Positions 10,853-20,592 of a DNA stretch of 64,000 nucleotides are shown piece after piece. The stretch lies in contig CM055094.1 of NCBI GenBank assembly GCA_029204225.1, forward strand, positions 32,768,214-32,832,213, in the 5' to 3' direction. The position numbers were made by a program, and so were the translations under genes. Each line of letters starts with the position of its first letter. The first letter of the stretch is position 1. Under the pieces are notes generated by a model that ran no database searches, was not told the origin of the DNA, and saw nothing but the letters and a program-made list of their open reading frames with translations. The DNA is from Diphasiastrum complanatum. Taxonomy: Eukaryota; Streptophyta; Lycopodiopsida; Lycopodiales; Lycopodiaceae.

Positions 10853-12146
10853 ATGGCCTCTACTCAATCAAGGAAGCCCAAGAATCAACTAGCTTCCATT
10901 GTTGCACACATCAAAGATTCCAATGAGCATTGGGTGCCCCATACATTTTCAACTTTTGACTGGGTTTACATGCAACCATCGGGCAAAGGAACTCACAAGG
11001 TTGCAAAGAGGAAGCGAAATAACCAAGACTACCATTGGAAAGAAAGGATCCACAAATTCAAGATCGACCAAAACGGCGAATACCTTGCAAATGTGCAACA
11101 CGTATACATGCGTCAAGATATTTTATTGGATGTGGCTGTTGCTGATAGAACCATACAGTCACATTGTAGGTCTCACCTCTATTATTCTTGTGTTAACTAT
11201 TATGTTTGAACTATTATTATGTCATTGTAATGGATAATAATGTTGCATTAATGCCTGGTACAGATGTCTTTCCTTCAAATAGCTTCGACTGGCAAAACGT
11301 GAAGTCCTTCATTGGAAAATTCTCCGCCATACACGCCAAATATGGAGAGCTAATATATGGTGGGTTGGCATCCTCTGCCCTGATCAAAATGGGCATTTTC
11401 TTTTAAGATCACATGTACGAAGTTCCAAAAAAAAACTTTGGCCAAGGCAAATTAGCACCAACTTCTAAGCCTGCGATCAATTCTCATGAGTGGCCATATG
11501 TTGACCAACTGACTATTGAATTAACGAAGAGGCAACTTCTCAAAGAGATTATTGGTAATATAAAGCCAACATTCGGATCCAAACGAGTCTACACTAGCAT
11601 CTCTATGCCGATCACCGTATTTGTTGCCATATTTAAGGTGGTCCCCTTTAGGAGAACAAACATGATGTGGGCATGGAAAGCAACAGAATCATCACTGTTG
11701 GACAACATATTTGTCGCATGGGATTCAAAGGAAATGGAGCATAAAGGAGATTTAATAAGGTGTAAGCTCTCTTGTGAAACAATGACCATAAGTTATCATA
11801 TTTCACGTCAAACATGCTCCTTAAGTTTCATTTATAGGCGATATAAGTTTGGTCATGGCCGATGGGACCCTCTGGACGCGGAGACGAATCAACAAGAAGT
11901 GGAGATATCCATGCATTTGCCCCATGATGAAATACGAGAAATTCATATAAATAAGGAGTGCAGCCTAGAAGATCTTCGGCATATGCTTGAATTGACTTTT
12001 GTTGATGTGCCAGTAGATTTTGTCTTCACTCGTAATGGACAAAATGTGAGTCCCTAATTTCCATCAGATTCCTGAATTTTAAATAGTAATGTTGAATAAA
12101 TATAGGATGATTAACTTTGTGTCTGGTTTTGCAGATACGGAGATGA
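10853..12146 (+). pseudogene. transposon ORF A: unrecognised three-exon protein, one stop
   Basis: Predicted exons are 10853-11165, 11264-12045 and 12135-12146, joined by GT-AG introns that keep phase (the exon 1/2 join makes codon TAT; the exon 2/3 join is phase 0). It would encode about 368 residues, but an in-frame TAA at 11404-11406 interrupts it. The N-terminus is basic (MASTQSRKPKNQLA, then KVAKRKRNNQDYHWKERIHK), which could bind nucleic acid. The C-terminus (EISMHLPHDEIREIHI, then LEDLRHMLELTFVDVPVDF) looks like a small beta-grasp, ubiquitin-like unit, which is a weak call. A possible TATA (CTATATAC) lies near 10752. It is the first gene of the element and tandem with the H3-like gene. 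Function not recognised; an accessory or regulatory role is a guess. Confidence 0.62.
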
Positions 12147-12447
12147 GCCGAAAAAGATCATGAATGTGTTTCATTTTTACAAACAGGGACATTAGGAGTC
12201 CAATGGGAATAAAGGATTTAATCTAATGGAAAATAGAAAACACAATTAGTTGGTTGTGTTTTGACTCTATTCTAATATATTTGGTTACGTTTTGACGTTA
12301 CTTTTGCGTTGTCACATTTTATATGCCTGTTACTACATTTGTGGATGTCCAAGGATTTTTACTCATGAGCCTAGACAAGAACATACTATATTTGGAAAAG
12401 AGGCCAAAACTTTTATAGGGGCACTTACTAAAAATAGAACCCTTCAC

Positions 12448-12455
12448 TATATAAG
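12448..12455 (+). promoter_or_regulatory. TATA box candidate for the H3-like gene
   Basis: TATATAAG, about 115 bp before the ATG at 12570, followed by a pyrimidine-rich start-like region. No other gene starts nearby. Confidence 0.55.
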
Positions 12456-12569
12456 GGTGCTTGGGTCCTCATTTCTCCACTTCATCCCTTGAGTGTCAGA
12501 GTGTCAGTTTTTTTAAATTCTCTGTTTTTCATCTCTCGTGTTCTCTGATACGTTTTCAAAGGCTAACCA

Positions 12570-13725
12570 ATGTCGGAGGAAATGGCATGGACGAAACAAA
12601 CGGCTAGAGATCCCAGAGTGACTGCATTGCTCCATAGGGATGCACTAGCCACCCTCGATGAGAGAGAGAGAGAGAGAGACGGGAGAGCAGAGCAGGAGTA
12701 GGAGTTGCAGCCCTATAGCGTCTCAGGAAGATCTGGCCACTCAGCGTGAAGCTGAGGAGGACATGGCCCATACAGTAGCTGCACAGGAAGACCAGACTGA
12801 GCAGCAGCAGCAAGAAGACCAGCAGCAGCAGTCAACACGAGAAAAAAGCCCTTCCCCGACGGCAACTGAGCAGGAGGAAACAATGAAGTTCCTAGATGAG
12901 GAGCTTGCGGCATCGGGTGAGTTGCCGGTTCTGAATGATTCTTTCTTCGACCCATTTCCACCAGCAATGGGCATGGACACATCAAATTTAGGCATATCGG
13001 GGGACACCACACCCATCGTGCCACCTCCAAGTCAGGGCCCGATGATGGGTCCGATGATGTCGTTGCTGGTGGGTGGTTCTGATGAGGGCACCCCGATGTC
13101 GAACACAACAAGGATGAAGCAGAAGGCAACCCATAGATGGTCAGAGAGAGGAGCACATGAGCGAAAAAGAAAGAATCCTCGCAAGGTAGGGTCTACATCA
13201 AAGCGACAGAACCCTGCAGCTAAGCAGCCATCACCACTGCCCACACCGCCAACATCGCCTCCACCGCCTCCACCTCCACCGCCTCCGCCCCCACTGCCTC
13301 CACCGCCTCCAAGTTCTGCTGTAGCTGGCCCAAGAAGGACCGTAGAGCGTCACAGGGATAGGTTGGCCCCTCGTGCAGCACCTTGGGCTAGAAAGAAGCT
13401 CCGCAGGATGTAGCCACCACCTCCTCGACTGCGTAGGAAGCGCAGGACCGCAAAGTGGCTCCAGGATATACGCAGCTATCAGAAGTCCGTAAAATTTTTT
13501 ATCCCTAGGGCCCCTTTTGTGAGGCTTGTAAAAGAAATAGTCGATGAATTTTCCTTGGGGAACAGAGTTACGGCAGATGCAGTGTCCGCAATACAAGAGT
13601 CTGCGAAAATGTACCTAACGCAACTCTTTGAGGACTCATTTTTGTGTGCAGGACACGAGAAGAGAGTCACAATACTCCTGAAGGATCTCCACCTAGCTAG
13701 AAGGCTAAGGAGAGAGCGGAATTAA
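12570..13725 (+). pseudogene. transposon-encoded histone H3-like protein with long tail
   Basis: Intronless. The ATG at 12570 opens with MSEEMAWTKQTARD, which copies the tip of histone H3 (ARTKQTARK): K4 context kept, R2 changed to W, K9 to D. A long tail of about 270 residues follows: acidic and glutamine-rich, then basic, with a run of prolines near 13255-13315. The C-terminal ~95 residues are a histone H3 fold: WLQDIRSYQKSVKFFI, APFVRLVKEI and LFEDSFLCAGHEKRVTI, then KDLHLARRLRRERN. I count 22 of the last 33 positions identical to canonical H3. Loop 1 has canonical length, unlike CENH3. Two lesions: the (GA)n run at 12657-12679 puts the ATG out of frame with the rest, and a TAG stands at 13411-13413 before the fold. 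It would act in nucleosomes; its role in the transposon is unknown. Confidence 0.88.
12657..12679. repeat. (GA)n run inside the H3-like gene
   Basis: A short GA dinucleotide array encoding ER/RE repeats. Gain or loss of one unit changes frame, and the upstream ATG frame and the downstream open frame differ exactly here. Confidence 0.85.
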
Positions 13726-13987
13726 AAATATCATGTACATGATTTTATTTATAATATACTGAAGATTTGGTGTCAAGAATCTTGCAGAATTTTAGGTTGT
13801 GTGAATGCAAATTGTTGTGATTGAGTTTGATATCTGATTTCAGTACTGTTTATGTGAATGCAGTCATTTAAAAATTTTAGTATCATCTATGTGAATGCAA
13901 TGATTTAAAATTTTCAGTTCTATGGGAATGGTAGTTTCTTTAACCATGTTGTAGATAAGATAGATTTCCATGTCGTGGCATGGAAAT

Positions 13988-14052
13988 CATGCCAGGGCGC
14001 GACCCGGGCCCGTTTGACCAGGTCAAACGGGCCCTGGGCGCGCTCTGGCATG
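13988..14052. repeat. GC-rich palindrome between convergent genes
   Basis: The left arm is 13988-14019, the single-base loop is 14020 and the right arm is 14021-14052. By my reading 29 of 32 positions pair, and the inner 14 bp (GGGCCCGTTTGACC) are perfect. It lies between the 3' ends of the H3-like gene (13725) and the minus-strand gene ending at 14194. It could be a bidirectional 3'-end structure or a nested inverted-repeat insertion. Confidence 0.88.
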
Positions 14053-14193
14053 AAAATCACGTCACGTAAAAAAAGGAGGAAAAATCTTTATCAGAAAAAA
14101 AAAATTAAATTCTAAATTCAATAAATAAGCACATCATATAATGACAACAGAGAATTAGGAGAGTCCACAAGAAAAAAAGGACAAAATCTTTAT

Positions 14194-15665
14194 TCACATT
14201 TGATCCATTTCCTTCAGAGAGGACTTCAGCTTCTCTGATCGCTTCTCTGATGACAGTACTGGTTTTAACATTTCTAATGCTAATTTAGGAGCATCTCCCT
14301 CATCCTCATAAGGGCCCATTAAACCCAAGAGAATGAGCCGGGTCTCAAATCCAAGGCAAAAATCATTCAAAACGGCTTTTTGGAGGACACAGTAAGCCTT
14401 TGGCGTTGACAATGACAAGTCCAGCTCACCAATGTGCTTGGAGAGTGCTTTGCATCTAAGAAGCTTTGTCTGTCCATCTGGGCTGTACTTGTTGCTGAAG
14501 CAGAAAATAAAGTTGTTGGGCAAGTTCCCAATGTAGTGGGCCATAGACCTGTCCAGAGTTCCTACTTCAACTTTCTCCCAAGAGCCACCCCTTCGCATTG
14601 CAAATGCATCAAGCTCCACTGCATCCTGCATTTGGTTCAAATTATTGCAAAATGAGTATAATGAAGACAAACAAACATAACAAACACACGCAAGTTGAAT
14701 TGTTGGGTCGGACTTGCCTCGGTGCCTTCATCAATGTCTTCGGTTTGCACAAGGTTAATTCCTTTGCCTTTGTACTTCACGTCAGCAGTTTTCCCTTCGA
14801 GTACCTCTAATGGCCTCGTTTGAACTAGTGGTGGTTGAAGCGTTTTCAATTGGCAAAGCACCCTTGCCAGTGCTTGCTCGGTGGTGTCCGTGTCATGCCC
14901 GATCAGCTTCTCATACGTGTCGTCGGGCTGGGTGTGGTCAAAAGTGGAACTGCCATTTGGCAAATTTACCAATGCTGCCAACATCTCATCTTCTCGCAAG
15001 CCGAGAATATGTTGCAAGTCATGCATGAACACATACTCCTGCCCATCAATGATGATTGGAGCAAGGCCATGGATTCGAAGCACGACATCATCAGACTCAT
15101 CTATATCTTCTGGCTCCGCTGACGTGGATGCATCTGTTGCCTCTTGCGCAACCAAGATTGCTTCGTGCTCCGCAGATAAATTTTCCTCTTCACCCGGGTC
15201 GTTCATCTCGTTCACCTGCTCACTAGGATTGTGTTTGTTGCTAGCCACAGTCACTAGAAACTCATTAAGCAAAAAAATGACAGTAATCTCACTGGAGAGA
15301 AACTTCTTTCCTACACTTTCAAGATCAAAAGTTTTCAGCTGATCCTTCGTCAGCTCCAAGTAATGATCGTTACCCAAGTGACTAATAAATATGTTGAGAC
15401 GAGCGATAAAGGGTCTATCTCCTTTCCATATATAACTAAGAAAGTTATATGGAATCCACATGATAGTTGAGCCAGGAATTTGTATGGCATAAAGCTTCAA
15501 AGTTTCATCTATATACTCACTCACGTACGTGAATGCATCCGTATTAGCCCATAGAGTGGCAAGCGTGTCTATTCTACTGGTATACATACAATAAATACGA
15601 TCTAACTGATCTAAAAACTCTGTTGGGGCTAGCAGATTGGCCAACTCTATTTTAGGGGACGACAT
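14194..15665 (-). CDS. transposon ORF C: intact two-exon protein of unknown function
   Basis: The minus-strand ATG at 15665 opens MSSPKIELANLLAPTEFLDQ. Exon 1 is 15665-14718 and exon 2 is 14625-14194, giving 459 residues with no stops. The intron has a GC-AG border (AG|GCAAGT) and ends TGCAG, a known minor splice class. Exon 1 carries an acidic linker (about residues 190-220, rich in E, D and S) and IIDGQEYVFMHDLQHILGL. Exon 2 carries NNFIFCFSNKYSPDG. I recognise no domain. A TATA lies near 15790. It is tandem with and downstream of ORF D and convergent with the H3-like gene. Being the only intact frame in the element suggests recent activity or constraint. A second transposition protein is one guess. 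Confidence 0.75.
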
Positions 15666-15787
15666 TGTTATGCAACTAAGAACACTAATTGACCAGCAAA
15701 CTAGTAGTCTAATTGAACAAGACAAGCTAAATTACAAGGAAACAAATTTCAACAAAGCAAGAAGTGACAACAAAATGAAAACCCCCA

Positions 15788-15799
15788 CTCTTATATAGA
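15788..15799 (-). promoter_or_regulatory. TATA box candidate for ORF C
   Basis: Minus-strand CTATATAAGAG, about 125 bp upstream of the ATG at 15665, a similar spacing to the H3-like gene's TATA. Confidence 0.55.
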
Positions 15800-15930
15800 G
15801 AGATGTGTATCCAAAAATAGATATTATTGTAAAATCAAATAAAATAATTTCTATTTATAACAACAATCCAATTCGGCAGTAATATTTATCACAAAGGAAT
15901 ATTCGAATTACAATTCAACATAAATTGTTT

Positions 15931-18663
15931 CTATTCCATCTCATCAGTTTTTGTAGTTTCTCTAGCGTTGTTTTCCAAAACATTGGATGTTGGTGTCCTC
16001 GGCATCCATCTCTTCCCAACTCGGACTCTAGACATCCTCCATTCTTGATGTCTTGTTCTAGCATTAGAGGATTGCCATGTTGTCTTTCTGATTGAATTTG
16101 AATTGGAGATCATTGAACACAACTCTTCAGTTCTTGTGTTTTGAAAGTGTCCTCGGCCCAAAACTCCTCTGTAAAACCATTGGAATATCTCAACCAATGC
16201 ATTGCTAAGACCCTTTCCTCCGCCATGCCGTGAATTTTTGAAATACGCAGCCTTTGCCCTGTAATGACTCTTTTCCATGCCTTGCATATTCCAAATAGCT
16301 AATGATCCATAGGTTTTCATAAACCAAGGTCCATGAGCATAGAAGATGTGATGTTCATAGAAAATTTGTATTAGTTTAAATCTTTACAAATACATAAATA
16401 AGAAAGTAAAAAATATGAGACACACATACCATATAGTGAGTTATGTGTGTTTCTCCCCATGCATCGATCATCAATTCAGTAAATGTTTTGACTTCTCTTG
16501 CGTATCTATCCAAATCTTCATCTCTCACAATCTTTTTGTTGATAGTTTGTGACAAGGCATCAAATGCTTGCCAAACCTTAGCACAAGTACTTGCCATGCG
16601 AGGATCTGAGCCAATATTTGTTGTGCATTGACATATTTTCCTCCAGTACTCCCATTCAACACTGCTTTCACGTGCAGTATGATTTGACAATAGGTGTCTC
16701 GCTTTCACACCACCCATTGAAACTTTTGCTGGAACATCTTGCGTTTTTCTACTCATCTCAACGTCTTTGGTAAGACTCACGTGGCCCCTGTGCAATCCCA
16801 TATCGGATAAAATTATCTCTAGATTTCTAATGCTAACATCTGCTCTTGATTTGGGCTGCATGTTCCATGCGGAACAACAATGCAAAAATAATAATTTGTC
16901 CAGTATTCGTAATTCACCATGCATTGTGCAAAAATGGACTCTTTCGAGAGGAATGTTCAACACAGGACTCCAAGCTTTGTCTAGATTGTGCCTATTTGGT
17001 GCAAGACGTTGGTTGCAATTCAAAATACTTTTGTTCCGCCCAGATTCAAACATACAATCTATACAAAAATTCTTTGCATTTGCACCGAGACCACAATCGT
17101 ACATGCATTTCAAAGTCTTCAAATCAGCAGCTAGGTGCCATTCTACAGCAAAGCTTTCTCCTTCAACATTGAGCAATTTGCCTTCATTTTGTGCAGGTAT
17201 TATCTTAGATATACTACATTTTTCAAATAGACACTCCAGTACGTCGTGAGACTCCTTAGGAACTTCAAATGCAGCTATCCACCATATGTGATTTTCGAAT
17301 TGCACGCTAAATTCTTTACAATAACTTCCGCCAAACTGTTGCAATTCACGATTCATCAAGGTGATTGTGACATGTTCAAGTTTACGCCCTTTTACGATTT
17401 CTGCTTCGTCCAACTTAATAACAAATATAACTTTACCTCCGCAATCTGTAAACAGAAATTTCATTACTAAAACATATTAGTTGAAGAAAAGCATACAATT
17501 GAAAACCGAAATCCACAATAAATGTTCTTACCATTTGTTCTAACTTCGTAATGTCTAATCATCATCACTTGGACCTTTTCCAGATCTAAGAACATATTAT
17601 TGCCTTGATGATAACGAAAACATGTCGGAGGTCCTTTCTTCTTATTGGTTATTGTAAAAGAATCCTCAATATGTTGAAACTCTCCTAATTCAGAGAGCAA
17701 TATCGAATTGCATTCTCGTTTGGCGGATTCAACAAGTTTATAAGTAGCTATCATTTGATGGCGTTTTAACCCATTTTTGTCAGAGCGTTTCATATACTTC
17801 TTCAAAGCTCTATACCCCTTGCAACTCACACATCGTTGGTCACATGCGTACACCATCTCTTTAACCTTTGGATTTGGCTTGGACTTGTCGACTAGCTTTT
17901 TTGCAATTCTCAAGCGAATTGAATCACTTGTTTCATCTTCCACAATCTTAATCAAATCTTTACCCTTCAAAAAATGTTTCATATATTTTTCAGCAATAAA
18001 ATCTTTTCCAACCGTCTTTTTCAAGAACTCTTTTGTGTCCCTCATACGTCTTTTACTGGCACCACCACCTGGTGCAAAAGCTTCTAGTTTGTGTCTCTTA
18101 GTGTTTTCATTTTCTGCTTGCTGATCCATCGAGACTCTACGCTTTTGTTGTAAGCCATATATTGTCCTCTGAAATATATTGATTGAAGATTGCAATTCTT
18201 CAATTTTTGTGACAGAACTGGCAAGCTCTATTTTCAAACCATTTATCACCTGTTCCAATTTCATATTTATTCCATGCAATGACTTTAAATTGTCATTCAT
18301 ACTCAACATATGAATGTTTGCCGTATTTGCCAATGTCTCAGCTTGAATTCTTTGAGAATCCATTGCTTGACAATAGCCAAGTAGTCCATTCCGACCATCC
18401 CCAACGAACCTTAACAAACTATGTACATCATAAAATTTAGGAGGAGCATCTACCAGTGGATTATGAGGGTATAAATCACCTCTTACCCATAGGTCAATAT
18501 GTTGTTTTCCTTGTAATCTCCAACAATGCATGTCATACGAATTTAAGTTAACACCCCATGCAGCTTTGGTGGTCGCATAATCCTTCTCTAACTTCACATG
18601 TAAGTGATACTTGGTTGTCATCTTGAAGATGTCAAATTTCCCAAAAGAATCTATGTAGAACAT
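15931..18663 (-). CDS. transposon ORF D: large multi-exon candidate transposase
   Basis: Exon 1 is 18663-17532, exon 2 is 17445-16430 and exon 3 ends at 15931; about 850 residues. The first intron is a clean in-phase GT-AG. The second has a good donor (ATG|GTATGT), but I see no AG acceptor before the expected frame near 16365, so that site may be mutated. Features: a coiled coil at about residues 113-178, a basic segment, and a C/H-rich core with WHLAADLKTL (Asp about 485), three cysteines at about 495-508, and HFCTMHGELRILDKLL. The C-terminal segment YGSLAIWNMQGMEKSHYRAK has a glutamate near 743. Asp485 and that Glu are my candidate acidic catalytic residues. It is the largest gene and lies nearest the right TIR. 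No superfamily is assigned with confidence. Confidence 0.66.
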
Positions 18664-18998
18664 TACAATATACCTTAATCAAATGGTGTCAAAGTTCAAT
18701 GTGAACTAACCATGATATAAGCTTTATTAGGCATATACTAGTTTCCATTCCTAGGGTCCTATTGTAGTTAGGACAATGAAAGGTCATCCTATACTAACCC
18801 TACTCTAGTTGTGATTTGTAACTTACCTATTAGTTGCCTATTATAGTCTATGCAAATAACCTACAATAGTCTATGAAAATGAGACCTACATTTAGGCCTT
18901 AACTCTTGCTCACCTTGTATGGTAACCCAAGGTAAAGGTGCCACGTAGGATTGATTAGCACTAAATTAATTATGATTAGAAAACTTGTTTAGGCAAGG

Positions 18999-19031
18999 AA
19001 GAGGCCCTTTTTGAGTCCAAAATGGGCCCTA
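18999..19031 (-). repeat. right terminal inverted repeat
   Basis: Ends ...GAGTCCAAAATGGGCCCTA and is the complement of 10296-10330 with few mismatches. Confidence 0.9.
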
Positions 19032-20414
19032 ATCATAACGACGGGTTGTTGGTAGCCTTTGTGAAGAATTCTCACAAGATGTGGAATTCGACTTGGAGGA
19101 AATCTATAAACATATGAGTTTATGGATTAGACATCGTCGTGATACAATATGACGAGCATATAGAGATGGGCAATCAAAACCCTCCTGGTGGTCAAGGGCA
19201 GACTGGAACACTGTGAAAGTTGATGAACAAATACCAGATAAGTATAAGATTCAAAGAGATGTCGCGTCCGCTAGGATGCATGGAATTGGCAATCGGAGGT
19301 TGGTCTCGAGCGGAAAAGCAGGCTTGCAAGCCAACATGGTAAGTGAATCTAAACTATTCGTATAGTTTGTATGTCTTTTTTTAATATGCATTATCATTAG
19401 CTCCTCAAACTTAGCCTCAAACTAAACTCAATTTAAATCGAGTGGACAATTGGCGGACTATGGATTCTCCCAACTAAAGAGGAGTATGACTTTGCCTTCA
19501 GAGAATCATACGAGACATTAGTCGACAAATTGAAGAACGAAGGCAATCCCCCACGTGTAAGTTGTTTTCAAACATGATTTAAACTTCATATATTTTTGTT
19601 GTGTGAACTTTTAACCATTAGTATGATGTTGCATTAAATACTAATGTGTCTCGTTTGCTTGTGCTCAATGTGTTTAACTTTTCATTGATGCAAATGCTTA
19701 ATGAGAATAAAATATTTTGAAGGATAAGTACCTCATGATGCTTAGCTTGTTACTTGATCCAATCGTTGCATGAAAATCAAAAATATTTTCTAAAAAAAAA
19801 CCCATGAACATCGCTTCTCCAAGAACGCCACCCCAAAAACAGTGCGATGAAAATGCACGTGTTGTTTTTTAAGCCTTTTCTATTACCTATTTCGGACGTC
19901 GGAATCCGGCATAACAATACGTCAGGAAGATGTCATGGATGGATGTTGGATGGGGATGTTGGACGTCCAGAAAGGGCATTTTGTTGATAGACGTCGAAAT
20001 CCGACATGTTTCAGACACGTCAAAATCCAACAGTAATTTGGACATCACGGGCAGACGTCGGCTGTCTAGAAAGGGCATTCTGTTAACAGACATCAGATTC
20101 TTATGTCCTCTATGCATGTCAAAATCCAACAACGAAGATTTTTTTTACCTCGGATCCATGTCGGGGGCTTGGATGTCAGAATTTGACGTCCATGCTGGAT
20201 GTCGAATTTCGACGACCATGTCGGCACGTCGGATCCCGAAGTCTGAACATCCTGATTGTTGTCCGAGAACCTGGCAATCAGATGTCGAATTCCAATGAGT
20301 TTAAAACATGTCGAAATCCGACGACTCCATTGCGACATGTTATGTGACGTCCGTGACGAAAAAACGAATTTAAGATCATGATTCACATTGCAAATCATGA
20401 CGAGTGTTGTAGTG
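19032..20414 (+). pseudogene. CACTA TnpA/Ptta-like gene, 3' half, and element 3' end (copy 1)
   Basis: It continues the gene cut at 10295. It encodes HMSLWIRHRRDT, then a stop at TGA, then SWWSRADWNTVKVDEQIPDK and DVASARMHGIGNRRL, matching the copy at 37980-38259. The exon ends at ATG 19338 with a GTAAGTG donor. The next exon (about 19453-19557, DYGFSQLKRSMTLPS-like in a shifted frame) has lost the AG acceptor present in copy 2. Downstream lie subterminal repeats and the end GTTGTAGTG at 20414, the complement of a CACTA terminus. Confidence 0.82.
19886..20345. repeat. CACTA subterminal repeats (copy 1)
   Basis: Many short copies of GACGTCGGAATCCGACAT-like units in both orientations lie within 530 bp of the CACTA terminus. 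Such arrays are the usual TnpA-binding region of En/Spm elements. Most units are degraded by transitions. Confidence 0.82.
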
Positions 20415-20591
20415 CTATAAAGTAGAAATCTCTACCAAATGGACACAACCACTCCTCTTGACTCGAGCTAACCTACATTAGGTGTAGATTGCCATGTGGC
20501 ACTTTGTCCATACAATTGTAGAATCAAAATTATATACAAAATATACAATATTCTACATGGCTAGATTTGCCAATGTTGGCAATTTTTCACA
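20415..20591 (-). repeat. truncated 3' LTR of family 2 copia
   Basis: 177 bp matching 25031-25207 of the 5' LTR (for example CTACCAAATGGACACAACC). The remainder is missing at the CACTA border. Confidence 0.9.
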
Positions 20592-20592
20592 C

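Noticed and set aside
12713-13596. Minus-strand open frames opposite the H3-like gene
   Set aside because: They mirror the GC-rich proline-coding region and have no motif, start context or splice sites.
12570-13725. Host centromeric H3 (CENH3) gene
   Set aside because: Loop 1 has canonical H3 length, the N-terminal tip matches canonical H3, and the gene lies inside a TIR-bounded insertion; a host origin by capture remains possible.
15931-18663. Kyakuja-Dileera-Zisupton (KDZ) transposase
   Set aside because: I could not find the characteristic KDZ motifs; the similarity is only a Cys-rich core, so the superfamily is left open.
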